Origin: Saprospiraceae bacterium
GTDB taxonomy: Bacteria > Bacteroidota > Bacteroidia > Chitinophagales > Saprospiraceae
Assembly (NCBI GenBank): GCA_020850225.1
Contig: JADZFD010000007.1
Span: 1 to 64,000 of the forward strand
Direction of reading: 5' to 3'
DNA: 64,000 nt
The translations under genes were made by a program, and so were the position numbers. The notes beneath the pieces were generated by a model, which saw only the letters and a program-made list of their open reading frames with translations, made no database searches and had not been told where the DNA came from. Positions within the stretch are counted from its first letter, which is position 1; each line of letters starts with the position of its first letter. Positions 53,012 through 62,545 of this stretch are shown here, one piece after another.

Positions 53012-54828
53012 TATGAGACAGTGGATATGGACTGTATTTCAACAAATCTTTTATAAGGACCTTCTACGTCCAGTAGTTCAGAATGCGTTCCGGTCTGTAC
53101 AATCTGACCATTTTCCAAAACGATGATTTTGTCTGCTTTCTGTATTGTAGACAGGCGGTGAGCTACGATTATGGATGTTCTGTTCTGCATTACTTTTTCG
53201 AGTGCTTCCTGTACCAGTTTTTCAGATTCTGAATCCAGTGCAGATGTAGCTTCATCCAAAATCAAAACAGGCGGATTTCTCAGTACTGCTCTGGCAATAG
53301 TCAATCTTTGGCGTTGTCCACCTGATAGTTTCATGCCTCTGTCCCCAATCGATGTCAGATATCCTTCGGGAAGAACAGAAACAAAATCATGTGCATTGGC
53401 AATAGTTGCAGCGTCAATAATGGCTTGATCTGTAAAATTTTCTTCTCCGAATGTTATATTGTTTCTGATTGTATCGTGGAATAAGATTGCGTCCTGAGAA
53501 ACGATTCCAAACATATTTCTCAAACTATTTAAATTCATATCCCGGATATCGATTCCATCTATTTTTATTGATCCCGAACTGACATCATAGAATCTGGGCA
53601 GCAAATCTACAAAGGTGGACTTGCCGGCACCTGACGACCCTACAAGAGCTACAATTTCTCCTTTTTTAATATCAATACTGATATTATCCAAAGCGGGTGA
53701 TATGCTTTCAACGTAGGAAAAACTTACATTATCAAATTCTATAACCTCTTCAAAACCTGTTTTTTTAATCGCATCAGGTTTGGAAACGATATTGTTTTCT
53801 ATATTCAGTACCCTGTCAACTCTATCAAGTGCTGCCATACCTTTTTGAATATTAAAATAGGCAGATGAAAAAGATTTGGCAGGCTCTATAACTTGATAAA
53901 AAGCGAATACAAAGGCAAAGAAAATATCCGGTTCCATTTTTTCCTTAAATACAAGTGTGGCGCCGTACCACAACAAAACAGTAACTACAGAAACTCCTAA
54001 GAATTCAGATAGTGGTGAAGCAAGGTCTCTTCGGTTGATGACGTTTATTAAAGTATTTCTGAAGAATGTATTTTCTTTATCAAATTTACTTTTCTGATAA
54101 TTTTCTGCATTAAATCCCTTAACTATTCTAAGTCCACCTAAAGATTCTTCAACCTGAGCGGAAAGGTTGGCTATGGATTCCTGAATATTTACGGAAGAAC
54201 TTTTAAGTTTATTGACGGTTTTACCGATGATCAATCCGGCAAAGAGTACCAGAATAAATACAAATAACGTTAAGGATGCACTGATGTACAGCATATAAAC
54301 AATGCATCCAATGATTATTATAGGAGCTTTGAATATAGCTTCTATTACGCTAAGGACGGACCACTCAATCTCCTGTACATCTACGGTTATGGACGATAAC
54401 AAAGCACCTTTACGTTCGTTGCTGTAAAAACTTAGCGGTAAATCCAGATATTTGGAAAACAGGCGCTTCCTCAAATCATAAATAATTCCATAGCGCATGG
54501 GAGTAATGGTGTACAAAGCTCCATACCTGAAAGCATTTTTAAAGAAAAAAACAACGATTAATGCCAGACATACATATAAGAGTGTTGTCTCTTTGCCATA
54601 ATCATTAATAAAAGTGGAAATATAATATTTGGTCCAGGAATTGATATTGCTGTCATCAGGGCGGACAGGGTTAGGGTTTGTCCTGTCAAATAAAATATTA
54701 AAAAAAGGTACCAGTAAGGGAATACTTATAATAGTGAAAACAGAGTATAAAATATTACATAGAATACTTAGTGCAAAGTACTTTTTGTAATGTTTTATTT
54801 GGGAAATCAATTTCCAAAATCCCTCCAT
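53011..54828 (-). CDS. MsbA-like ABC exporter (fused permease and ATPase)
   Basis: A 605-residue half-transporter: six membrane helices (about 1-330) and an ATPase domain with Walker A ALVGSSGAGKSTFVDLL (near residue 390), signature KLSGGQRQRLTIARAVL, Walker B PVLILDEATSALDSES and the switch His in IIVAHRLSTIQKAD. The layout and length match the lipid A/multidrug exporter group (MsbA). In Bacteroidota a gene of this type often flips lipid or glycolipid, but the substrate cannot be read from sequence. It is probably transcribed from the candidate promoter at 54888 and coupled to galK. Confidence 0.92.
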   Translation of the reverse strand: MEGFWKLISQIKHYKKYFALSILCNILYSVFTIISIPLLVPFFNILFDRTNPNPVRPDDSNINSWTKYYISTFINDYGKETTLLYVCLALIVVFFFKNAFRYGALYTITPMRYGIIYDLRKRLFSKYLDLPLSFYSNERKGALLSSITVDVQEIEWSVLSVIEAIFKAPIIIIGCIVYMLYISASLTLFVFILVLFAGLIIGKTVNKLKSSSVNIQESIANLSAQVEESLGGLRIVKGFNAENYQKSKFDKENTFFRNTLINVINRRDLASPLSEFLGVSVVTVLLWYGATLVFKEKMEPDIFFAFVFAFYQVIEPAKSFSSAYFNIQKGMAALDRVDRVLNIENNIVSKPDAIKKTGFEEVIEFDNVSFSYVESISPALDNISIDIKKGEIVALVGSSGAGKSTFVDLLPRFYDVSSGSIKIDGIDIRDMNLNSLRNMFGIVSQDAILFHDTIRNNITFGEENFTDQAIIDAATIANAHDFVSVLPEGYLTSIGDRGMKLSGGQRQRLTIARAVLRNPPVLILDEATSALDSESEKLVQEALEKVMQNRTSIIVAHRLSTIQKADKIIVLENGQIVQTGTHSELLDVEGPYKRFVEIQSISTVS

Positions 54829-54887
54829 TGTGGTTTCAGTATTATAGTACTATTGGGTATACAGAAAAATTCAGTTGGTCAGTAATA

Positions 54888-54895
54888 CAAAGGTT
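54888..54895 (-). promoter_or_regulatory. Candidate -7 box for the ABC exporter-galK pair
   Basis: The minus strand reads AACCTTTG, one mismatch from TAnnTTTG, 59 bp before the exporter ATG. It lies in the 73-bp gap after accC. Confidence 0.35.
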
Positions 54896-54901
54896 TAAGT
54901 A

Positions 54902-56251
54902 CTAATCAATAAGTTTCTTAAAATCAAAAGTATTCATAAATCCAGTATTGAAATTACCCTGTCTGAAATTCTCATCTTTCATCAATGCCTGATGGAAGGG
55001 TACAGTTGTTTTGATACCTTCAATGATAAATTCATCCAGGGCCCGCTGCATTTTCTTGATACATTCTTCGCGGGTTTGTGCCTTGCATATTAATTTGCCA
55101 ATCATAGAATCATAATAAGGAGGTACAGTATATCCGGCATATACATGCGTATCCACTCTTACACCATGACCTTTAGGACTGTGAAAAGAAGTTATTTTGC
55201 CGGGGCTTGGCCTGAAATCGTTAAATACATCTTCGGCGTTGATACGACATTCCATGGCGTGTAATTTAGGAATATAATTTTTACCCGAAATCGGATGTCC
55301 TGCAGCTACTTTTATCTGTTCTTTGATAAGGTCGTGATCTATTACTTCTTCTGTCACAGGGTGTTCAACCTGTATACGGGTATTCATTTCCATGAAATAG
55401 AAGTTTCTGTACTTATCGACGAGGAATTCGACAGTACCAACACCTTCATAATTGATGGATTTTCCGGCTTTAATAGCGGCTTCTCCCATTTTTTCACGCA
55501 GTTCGTCAGTCATAAAAGGTGAAGGACTTTCTTCTACGAGTTTCTGGTGTCTTCTTTGTATGGAACAATCTCTTTCTGACAGATGACATACATTACCAAA
55601 TTGATCTCCGACGATCTGAAATTCTATATGACGTGGTTCTTCAACATATTTTTCCACATAAATACCATCATTGGAAAAAGAAGCTTTAGCCTCTTTTTTT
55701 GCGCTATCCCAGGCATGTTCAAATTCACTGTCCTGATTCACGATTCGCATACCTTTTCCACCGCCGCCGGCAGTAGCTTTCAGAATGACGGGATAACCGA
55801 TCTGGTTGGCTATTTTGATTCCCTGTTTTATGTCTTTCAAAAGTCCGTCAGAGCCGGGTACTACTGGTACGCCAGCTTTTATCATGGTTTCCTTTGCTGT
55901 TACCTTGTCGCCCATACGGTTGATCATATCTGCAGTAGGTCCGATAAATTTGACACCGGATTGCTTACAGATTTCAGCAAAAGAAGCATTTTCAGCGAGA
56001 AAACCATATCCTGGATGGACTGCATCGGCATTCGTTATTTCTACTGCTGCCATGATTCGCGGTATATTGAGATAGGACTCAGATGATGCAGCAGGCCCTA
56101 TACAAACCGCTTCATCAGCAAATCTGACGTGGAGACTTTCCATGTCTGCTTTGGAATAAATAGCTACGGTTTTTATTCCCATTTCCTTACATGTACGTAT
56201 TATACGCAATGCAATTTCACCCCGATTAGCTATTAATATTTTATTAAACAT
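54902..56251 (-). CDS. accC: Acetyl-CoA carboxylase, biotin carboxylase subunit
   Basis: A 449-residue ATP-grasp enzyme that carboxylates biotin on AccB at the expense of ATP and bicarbonate, the first half of malonyl-CoA formation. Motifs: [20 protein letters not shown] at the start, [31 protein letters not shown] (glycine-rich ATP lid), [19 protein letters not shown], and [20 protein letters not shown] with catalytic Glu and Arg residues. Complete. It is the last gene of fabH-efp-accB-accC. Confidence 0.97.
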   Translation of the reverse strand: MFNKILIANRGEIALRIIRTCKEMGIKTVAIYSKADMESLHVRFADEAVCIGPAASSESYLNIPRIMAAVEITNADAVHPGYGFLAENASFAEICKQSGVKFIGPTADMINRMGDKVTAKETMIKAGVPVVPGSDGLLKDIKQGIKIANQIGYPVILKATAGGGGKGMRIVNQDSEFEHAWDSAKKEAKASFSNDGIYVEKYVEEPRHIEFQIVGDQFGNVCHLSERDCSIQRRHQKLVEESPSPFMTDELREKMGEAAIKAGKSINYEGVGTVEFLVDKYRNFYFMEMNTRIQVEHPVTEEVIDHDLIKEQIKVAAGHPISGKNYIPKLHAMECRINAEDVFNDFRPSPGKITSFHSPKGHGVRVDTHVYAGYTVPPYYDSMIGKLICKAQTREECIKKMQRALDEFIIEGIKTTVPFHQALMKDENFRQGNFNTGFMNTFDFKKLID

Positions 56252-56308
56252 AATAGGTTATTAAAAATTGCTTAAATAAAAAAAAAGATACTTGAATCAA
56301 GCAGGATT

Positions 56309-56800
56309 CTATGCTTCAACAAGGAAGAGTACCTGGTCGTATTCAACTGGTGAAGCATCTTCAACCAATACTTTTACGACAGTACCTGAAATTTCACTTT
56401 CTATTTCATTAAAAAGCTTCATTGCTTCGATAATACAAACCACATCTCCTTGTTTGACAGGATCGCCAACTTTTATAAAAGGTGGTTTATCCGGGCTTTG
56501 AGATCTGTAAAATGTACCAACAATAGGAGATTTTATTTCAATCAGATTGCTTCCTTTAGGTGCTTGTTCAGCGGGTTGAGCTGCGGGAGCATCCTGTCTT
56601 TCCATAGTCTGCACTGCTGGTTGCAGCGTAGGAACCTGTGCCATCTGAATGGCTGGAGCAGCAGCTACTGTTTGAATAGTTGTCTTCTGGTACTTATCTG
56701 TTTTGATTTGTACCTCGACATCTTTATCTTTAAATTTAAACTCAGTAAGATTTGACTTATTAATCAGTTTGATGAGTTCCTGTAATTCGTGAAAGTTCAT
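56309..56800 (-). CDS. accB: Acetyl-CoA carboxylase biotin carboxyl carrier protein
   Basis: A 163-residue carrier. The biotin lysine is Lys128 in CIIEAMKLFNEIES; the preceding SPIVGTFYRSQSPDKPPFI contains the thumb. A Pro/Ala/Gln-rich linker (about residues 45-82) joins it to the N-terminal helix LQELIKLINKSNLTEF. It is carboxylated by AccC, encoded 57 bp downstream. Confidence 0.97.
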   Translation of the reverse strand: MNFHELQELIKLINKSNLTEFKFKDKDVEVQIKTDKYQKTTIQTVAAAPAIQMAQVPTLQPAVQTMERQDAPAAQPAEQAPKGSNLIEIKSPIVGTFYRSQSPDKPPFIKVGDPVKQGDVVCIIEAMKLFNEIESEISGTVVKVLVEDASPVEYDQVLFLVEA

Positions 56801-56821
56801 ATCTCTGTTATTTAATGTTGG

Positions 56822-57388
56822 TTAAGCTTTTACTCTTTCAAGATAGGCACCTGTTCGGGTATCTACTTTAATTTTATCACCTTGATTTATGAAAATAGGT
56901 ACTTTTACTTCGGCACCGGTTTCTACTGTTGCAGGTTTTGTAACGTTGGTGGCAGTATCTCCTCTTACTCCGGGTTCAGTATAGGTAACTTCAAGAACAA
57001 GGTGCTGCGGCATTTCTGTAGTAAGTGGAATATCTTTTTCAGCATGAAATAAAATTTCAATTTCGATTCCTTCCTTTAAGAACTCAGGGCTATCCAGCAT
57101 TGCTTTTTCAATGGTAACCTGTTCGTAGGTCTCATTATCCATAAAATGGTATCCTGACTCATCGTTATATAAAAACTGAAATTTTCTACGTTCGACCCGT
57201 ACGTCTTCTATTTTATGTCCTGCAGGGAAGGTGTTTTCTATTACTTTGCCGGTAGTAAGGCTTTTGAGTTTAGTTCTTACAAATGCATTTCCTTTTCCAG
57301 GTTTAACGTGTTGAAACTCCACAATTGAGTAAATATCTCCATTATAATTGATACAAAGTCCGTTTCTTATGTCTGAGGTATTTGCCAT
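56822..57388 (-). CDS. efp: Translation elongation factor P
   Basis: A 188-residue factor that relieves ribosome stalling at polyproline. The three OB/KOW-like domains are complete. The modified loop reads VKPGKGNAF, with Lys32 at the tip (the E. coli site is Lys34); no EpmA-type lysylation genes lie near. The C-terminal GDKIKVDTRTGAYLERVKA is the family end. It is placed between fabH and accB, an order conserved in many bacteria. Confidence 0.97.
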   Translation of the reverse strand: MANTSDIRNGLCINYNGDIYSIVEFQHVKPGKGNAFVRTKLKSLTTGKVIENTFPAGHKIEDVRVERRKFQFLYNDESGYHFMDNETYEQVTIEKAMLDSPEFLKEGIEIEILFHAEKDIPLTTEMPQHLVLEVTYTEPGVRGDTATNVTKPATVETGAEVKVPIFINQGDKIKVDTRTGAYLERVKA

Positions 57389-57478
57389 GAAATATTAATA
57401 ATTTTTATGTTTAAATATTTATTTTTTACAAAATTAGTAAATTTAATTTTATTTATGATTTATATCTGACAAATTGAA

Positions 57479-58468
57479 TCAATAAGACCATTTTATCAGA
57501 ATACTTCCCCATGTAAAGCCACCTCCAAATGCTGTGAGAATCAGATAATCTCCTTTTTTTAACTGTGGTTCGTATTCAGAAAGGCATAAAGGAATGGTTG
57601 CTGCCGTTGTATTGCCATATTTGTGGATATTGACCATAACTTTCTCTGCAGGTATGCCCAGCATGTCTCCTACAGAATTGATGATTCTCATATTTGCCTG
57701 ATGCGGTACCAGCCAGGATATATCATCTATCTCTAAATTATTCCTTTCGAGAACCTGATTGGTTGTACTGACCATTCCGTTGACAGCGGCTTTAAATACG
57801 GACTTTCCTTCCTGATATACATAATGTTCTTTGTTGGCTACTGTTTCGGCAGAAGGTGGTTTTAGTGAACCGCCGGCTTTCATATGTAAAAACTCTCTGC
57901 CTGCACCATCAGCCTTCAGTAATGAATCCATAATTCCGGATTCTTCATCAGTAGGTTCCAGCATCACAGCTCCTGCACCATCACCAAATATGATACATGT
58001 GGCTCTGTCTTCATAATCGACTATAGAAGACATCTTGTCTGCACCTACGACTATTACTTTTTTATACATGCCCGATTCAATAAACTTTGCTGCCGTTGTC
58101 AATGCATATAAAAATCCCGAACATGCAGCATTGATATCGAAGCCAAAAGCGTTTTTGGCACCAACTTTATCAAGTATTGTATTTGCAGTATCCGGGAATA
58201 CCATATCACCCGTTACTGTTGCACAGATCAACAATTCAATATCACTTGCCTGGGTATTTGTTTTTTGCAGTAACTGATTAACAGCTTCCACGCCCATGTC
58301 AGAAGTAGCTTTGGAAGGATCCTTTAGTATTCTTCTTTCTTTGATACCGGTACGGGTGGTTATCCACTCATCATTTGTGTCAACCATTTTTTCCAGATCC
58401 GCATTTGTAAGTACATCATCTGGAACATATCCGCCTACTCCGGTTATAGCTGCATGGATTTTTGACAT
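57479..58468 (-). CDS. fabH: 3-oxoacyl-[acyl-carrier-protein] synthase III
   Basis: A 329-residue thiolase-fold enzyme that starts fatty-acid synthesis by joining an acyl-CoA to malonyl-ACP. The catalytic Cys is in DINAACSGFLYAL (about residue 113), His in WLVPHQANMRII and Asn in YGNTTAATIPL. The N-terminal AAITGVGGYVPDDVLTN is typical and the C-terminal GGGFTWGSILIKW completes the fold. It heads the fabH-efp-accB-accC operon. A degenerate -7 box (TATCTTGC on the minus strand, 58517-58524) lies about 50 bp upstream. Confidence 0.96.
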   Translation of the reverse strand: MSKIHAAITGVGGYVPDDVLTNADLEKMVDTNDEWITTRTGIKERRILKDPSKATSDMGVEAVNQLLQKTNTQASDIELLICATVTGDMVFPDTANTILDKVGAKNAFGFDINAACSGFLYALTTAAKFIESGMYKKVIVVGADKMSSIVDYEDRATCIIFGDGAGAVMLEPTDEESGIMDSLLKADGAGREFLHMKAGGSLKPPSAETVANKEHYVYQEGKSVFKAAVNGMVSTTNQVLERNNLEIDDISWLVPHQANMRIINSVGDMLGIPAEKVMVNIHKYGNTTAATIPLCLSEYEPQLKKGDYLILTAFGGGFTWGSILIKWSY

Positions 58469-58810
58469 GGGTTGCGTTTTTTAATTGAAATTAAATGAAT
58501 CAATGTAAAAAGTGGCGCAAGATACGGCATTTTATTTTCAAGAGAAAATAAAATTGATTTTTATAGGTTTTTCATAACTTGATTAATAAAAAACTTTAAC
58601 ACATATTTTATTGATAATAATTGATTTGTATATTTATTAATATATGAATTGTACTGTCTTTTGTTATCTTTGGTTGAATTTGGTATTATTATTGATTGAT
58701 TACAATATAGTGTGTTGTAATATATTATATTTTTAATAATAATGTAATGTATTAATTGGACGACAGTAAAAAGCGATTAAATATTTTTGTTATCCCAAAA
58801 TCAGTTTATA
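58469..58810. promoter_or_regulatory. Divergent intergenic region with promoter boxes
   Basis: About 340 bp of very AT-rich sequence with no gene. On the plus strand TATTTTTG at 58782-58789 matches TAnnTTTG and lies 22 bp before the thioredoxin ATG; TATCTTTG at 58665-58672 is another match further up. The TTG at 58787 that would lengthen the next gene lies inside the first box and is therefore rejected as a start. Confidence 0.5.
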
Positions 58811-59596
58811 ATGAAAACAATTAATTTTGTTTTAGGCTTAATAATTTGCCTGGTATATACCGGGACTTTAAAAGCAAATGAATTAAAAATCAACTTTGCA
58901 TCCTATGATTTAAAAGAAGCCCGTATCAAAGCGGGAACTGAAGGAAAGTTAATCTTTATTGATTTTTATGCATCGTGGTGTACGCCATGCAAGTGGATGG
59001 ATCAGACTACCTTTATTGATGAGGAAGTCGCTGATATTCTGAACAGTAATTTCATTTCAATAAAAGCAGATATTGATGAAACACAGGGGTTTGAGTTAAA
59101 AAATGTTTTTGATATCAAATATCTTCCGACTATGATTATTTTCAATTCCGAAGGCAGAATGATTGATCGCATTGAACAAACATTATCACCTCATCAGATG
59201 CGCGCATTATTGAAAAAATACAATGCTCCTGAAAATAAACAAATAGTAAAATATGGAGTAAATACCGCTCCTAACCATAATTTTAAAGATATCGATTATA
59301 ATAATCTCGAAAGCATGCATAAAAATGCATCTCAATATCAGCAATTTTTTGGTAGTAATAAGCATGAAAAGGTTTTTAATGTGCAATTAGGTGTATTTGA
59401 AAGGTATCAGAGTGCGGACGAAATGGTTAAATCCCTTAGGCAGTTATTTGTAGAACCAATGACTATAACTAATGAAATAAAAAATGGTGTAGTATTGTAC
59501 AAGGTTAGAATAGGGCAATTCAGTAGCTACGACGAAGCGCTTCAGTTTAAAAAAACCATCCGAACCGAATACAATATGGATGGTTTAATTATATAA
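58811..59596 (+). CDS. Exported thioredoxin-fold protein with C-terminal SPOR domain
   Basis: A 261-residue protein with a signal peptide or N-terminal anchor (FVLGLIICLVYTGTLKA), a thioredoxin domain (about 28-145) with active site FYASWCTPCKWMDQ (Cys57 and Cys60) and cis-Pro loop YLPTMIIF, a linker, and a C-terminal SPOR-like domain (about 185-261: FNVQLGVFERYQSADEMVKS, then VRIGQFSSYDEALQFKKTI). SPOR domains bind denuded peptidoglycan at division sites; thioredoxin-type domains in the periplasm reduce or form disulfides. The fusion would bring a redox activity to the septal wall. I do not recall it as a characterised architecture. It lies 21 bp before hutI and may share its transcript. Confidence 0.85.
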   Translation: MKTINFVLGLIICLVYTGTLKANELKINFASYDLKEARIKAGTEGKLIFIDFYASWCTPCKWMDQTTFIDEEVADILNSNFISIKADIDETQGFELKNVFDIKYLPTMIIFNSEGRMIDRIEQTLSPHQMRALLKKYNAPENKQIVKYGVNTAPNHNFKDIDYNNLESMHKNASQYQQFFGSNKHEKVFNVQLGVFERYQSADEMVKSLRQLFVEPMTITNEIKNGVVLYKVRIGQFSSYDEALQFKKTIRTEYNMDGLII

Positions 59597-59617
59597 TAGG
59601 GAAAGCAGCAACAAATT

Positions 59618-60856
59618 ATGTCTCAAACGCTACTTATAAAGCACATCCGTAAGATATACGGTACTACTACGTCTGATATTCCATTTAAGAAAGGGAAAGA
59701 AATGGCTGTTGTCAATACACAGGATAATGGTTTTATATTGATTGAAAACGACATTATCCGGGCATGGGGAGACATGAGTCAATGCCCGGCTACGGCTGAT
59801 ATAGTTATAGATGCGACTGGCAAAAGTGTATTGCCGGCATGGTGTGACAGCCATACACATATCGTTTTTGCTCAGGGAAGAGAACTGGAATATGTTGATA
59901 AACTCAAAGGCAGGAGTTATGAAGAAATAGCAGCTAAAGGCGGAGGTATCCTGAATTCAGCTAAAAAACTTCAGGAATTATCAGAAGATGAGTTGTATGA
60001 ACGGTCATTAATACGCCTCAACGAAGTAATCAGTAACGGTACTGGAGCTATTGAAATAAAAAGTGGTTACGGGCTCACGGTGGAAAGTGAATTAAAGATG
60101 CTTCGGGTCATTCAACGGCTGAAGAATACATCACATGCAACCATCAAGTCTACTTTTTTAGGTGCACATGCTTTTCCTCAGGAATACAGGAATAACAGAG
60201 CGGGTTATATTGATTTGCTTATCAATGAAATGTTGCCTCAGATCGGTGAACAAAAATTAGCGGATTATATAGATGTCTTCTGTGAAAAAGGTTTTTTTTC
60301 TGTTGAAGAAACGGATACAATCCTCAAAGCTGGTTTGCATTACGGCCTGAAAGCAAAGATTCATGCCAATCAGTTGAATATATCCGGAGGTGTTCAGGTA
60401 GGTATTGCCAATCATGCTGTTTCAGTGGATCATCTGGAAGCAGTTGGTGAAGCAGAACTGGAAGCACTGCAAAAATCGGAAACCATACCAACAGTATTGC
60501 CTTCCTGTTCTTTTTTTTTAAATATTCCCTATGCACCGGCGCGTAAAATGATAGATCAGGGTTTGGGTATAGCTATTGCAACGGATTTTAATCCCGGATC
60601 AAGCCCGTCTGGCAATATTCCACTTTTAATGGCTCTTGCATGCAATCATATGCGACTTATTCCCGATGAAGTGTTTAATGGAGTAACTATCAACGGAGCA
60701 CATGCAATGGAATTGGGACATAGTCACGGTGCTATAGGTGTAGGAAGAAAAGCCAATCTCATTATTACAAAACAAAATACATCTTTGGATTATATGGTGT
60801 ACTCTTTTGGAAGCCGGCACATCGATCAGATGATACTTAATGGCAGACCTTGTTGA
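59618..60856 (+). CDS. hutI: Imidazolonepropionase
   Basis: A 412-residue amidohydrolase that opens imidazolone-5-propionate to N-formimino-glutamate, the third step of histidine degradation. Metal ligands are seen in CDSHTHIVFAQGRELEYVDK and in KIHANQLN, with SVDHLEAVGEAE and ATDFNPGSSPSGNIPLLM typical of HutI. IEIKSGYGLTVESELKML is the substrate-binding strand. It is complete. hutH is on the opposite strand at 10.9-12.4 kb and hutU and hutG are not in the window. It follows the thioredoxin-SPOR gene by 21 bp, with which it has no obvious functional tie. Confidence 0.94.
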   Translation: MSQTLLIKHIRKIYGTTTSDIPFKKGKEMAVVNTQDNGFILIENDIIRAWGDMSQCPATADIVIDATGKSVLPAWCDSHTHIVFAQGRELEYVDKLKGRSYEEIAAKGGGILNSAKKLQELSEDELYERSLIRLNEVISNGTGAIEIKSGYGLTVESELKMLRVIQRLKNTSHATIKSTFLGAHAFPQEYRNNRAGYIDLLINEMLPQIGEQKLADYIDVFCEKGFFSVEETDTILKAGLHYGLKAKIHANQLNISGGVQVGIANHAVSVDHLEAVGEAELEALQKSETIPTVLPSCSFFLNIPYAPARKMIDQGLGIAIATDFNPGSSPSGNIPLLMALACNHMRLIPDEVFNGVTINGAHAMELGHSHGAIGVGRKANLIITKQNTSLDYMVYSFGSRHIDQMILNGRPC

Positions 60857-61064
60857 ATAAAGTATCATAAAAATTATGAAACTATACATCAGATAAAAGT
60901 GTTGTTAGCATGTGAAATTTAAATAGTCTGATTTAAGATATGGACGTATTGAGGATGAGATTACCTAATGAAGGATTTGATATAAAAAAGTTAACTTTGA
61001 AGACAAAATATCTCCATTTTTTTAAAACGTCCGAAATCAGAGTAGGAAAATCACTAATTTTTAT

Positions 61065-61072
61065 AATCTTTG
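61065..61072 (+). promoter_or_regulatory. Candidate -7 box for panD
   Basis: AATCTTTG, one mismatch from TAnnTTTG, lies 28 bp before the panD ATG. A short open frame of 53 codons (60940-61101) covers this box and is judged non-coding. Confidence 0.4.
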
Positions 61073-61100
61073 CACATTTTTTGACAACATATATCAGGTA

Positions 61101-61448
61101 ATGTTTCTACACATATTTAAATCTAAAATTCACAGAGTTAAAGTTACGGAAGCGAATCTCAATTATGTAGGTTCTATCACCATAGATGAAGACCTGATGG
61201 ATGCTGCCAATATCTACGAAGGAGAGAAAGTGCAGATAGTCAATAACAACAATGGCGAACGAATAGAGACGTATGTAATTAAAGGAGCGCGTGGTTCAGG
61301 TATGATTTGCCTGAACGGTGCAGCAGCCCGAAAAGCAGAAGTGGGAGATGTTGTGATAATTATCAGTTATGCGCTTATGACACCGGAAGAAGCTAAAATA
61401 TTTAAGCCCACAGCGATTTTTCCTGACGAAAATAATAAGCTGAATTAA
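61101..61448 (+). CDS. panD: Aspartate 1-decarboxylase precursor
   Basis: A 115-residue pyruvoyl enzyme that makes beta-alanine for pantothenate and coenzyme A. Self-cleavage takes place between Gly24 and Ser25 (NYVGSITID), generating the pyruvoyl group; Lys9 (FKSKIHR) is the usual active-site lysine, and [20 protein letters not shown] follows. It is complete. It heads a plus-strand run with a flippase-like protein, a heptose-phosphate adenylyltransferase, a Nif3 protein and a zinc-ribbon protein. Confidence 0.96.
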   Translation: MFLHIFKSKIHRVKVTEANLNYVGSITIDEDLMDAANIYEGEKVQIVNNNNGERIETYVIKGARGSGMICLNGAAARKAEVGDVVIIISYALMTPEEAKIFKPTAIFPDENNKLN

Positions 61449-61489
61449 GAGGTTTACAGGCTAATCTCTCGATCCAAGCAACTGGATAT

Positions 61490-62545
61490 ATGAAAAACAA
61501 CATATCACGTTATATCACAGTCTTGCTTTTTACCGGTCTTGGATTAGCAACGTTGTTTTTAGTATATTACTATCAGAATGCGGCATATCAGGCAGATTGT
61601 GCACTCAAAGGCGTATCCGGGCAGGAATGCAATCTGATAGACAAATTACTGGACGATCTGAATCATGTGAATTATAGCTGGATATGGATTACTATCATTA
61701 TGTTTATGATATCCAACGTAATGCGGGCTTACAGGTGGAAGATGATGCTGGAAGCACTTGGTTACAAGCCCAGAATGGTTAATTTATTCAGTACGGTTAT
61801 GGTAAATTATCTTGCTAATCTGGGTATCCCACGATCAGGAGAATTAGTCAGGGCAGCCCTGATATCCAAATATGATAATATTCCGGTAGAAAAAGCGTTT
61901 GGAACAGTCGTCACGGACCGGATATTTGATGTTATAATGATGGCAATTGTCTTTGGAATGACAGCGCTTTTAGGGGGTAAAGTTGTGCTGGATTACTTGG
62001 ATCAAAATATTAATATAAGAGACAAAGCCGGATTTTTACTGGACAGACCGGGTGTGATAATTGCTTTTATAATTTTGATATTGTTGGCTACTTATTTTGT
62101 TTTTAAAAACAGAACAAGACTACGGAACACAACTATAGGGAGCAAGCTTATGCATAAATTCAAGGGGTTTTATGATGGTGTAATCAGTGTAAAAAATGTT
62201 GCCAATCTGCCTTTATTTATATTTCATACAGTTATGATCTGGATATTGTATTTTCTTATGCAGTACCTTGCTTTTTTTAGCTTTGCTCCAACTGAAAATC
62301 TGGGACCAATAGCAGGCTTAGTCGTATTTGCTTTCGGAAGTTTAGGCATAGTGGTTCCTACTCCCGGTGGAATGGGTAGTTTTCACTTCCTGACTACTGA
62401 AGCACTGGCTATATACAATGTGCAAGGGGCAGATGCTTTTACCTACGCCAATATTGTATTCTTTTCTATTCAGATTTTTGCCAATATTGTGTTTGGAATA
62501 ATTTCACTGGTACTTCTTTCGTTATACAATAAAGTGCAGCCATGA
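61490..62545 (+). CDS. Flippase-like membrane protein (lysylphosphatidylglycerol synthase TM / UPF0104 family)
   Basis: A 351-residue membrane protein with about eight helices. YSWIWITIIMFMISNVMRAYRW is the entry helix, then the family motif NYLANLGIPRSGELVRAALIS, TVVTDRIFDVIMMAIVFGMT, and late AFGSLGIVVPTPGGMGSFHF. This domain is the membrane part of MprF-type flippases without the catalytic half; roles include lipid flipping. A separate stop-start overlap (ATGA at 62542-62545) couples it to the adenylyltransferase gene. Confidence 0.9.
   Translation: MKNNISRYITVLLFTGLGLATLFLVYYYQNAAYQADCALKGVSGQECNLIDKLLDDLNHVNYSWIWITIIMFMISNVMRAYRWKMMLEALGYKPRMVNLFSTVMVNYLANLGIPRSGELVRAALISKYDNIPVEKAFGTVVTDRIFDVIMMAIVFGMTALLGGKVVLDYLDQNINIRDKAGFLLDRPGVIIAFIILILLATYFVFKNRTRLRNTTIGSKLMHKFKGFYDGVISVKNVANLPLFIFHTVMIWILYFLMQYLAFFSFAPTENLGPIAGLVVFAFGSLGIVVPTPGGMGSFHFLTTEALAIYNVQGADAFTYANIVFFSIQIFANIVFGIISLVLLSLYNKVQP

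Noticed and set aside
60940..61101. 53-codon plus-strand frame ending in TAATG at the panD start
   Set aside because: The overlap with panD is tempting, but the frame runs through the candidate panD promoter, its composition follows the AT-rich spacer, and no homology was recognised.
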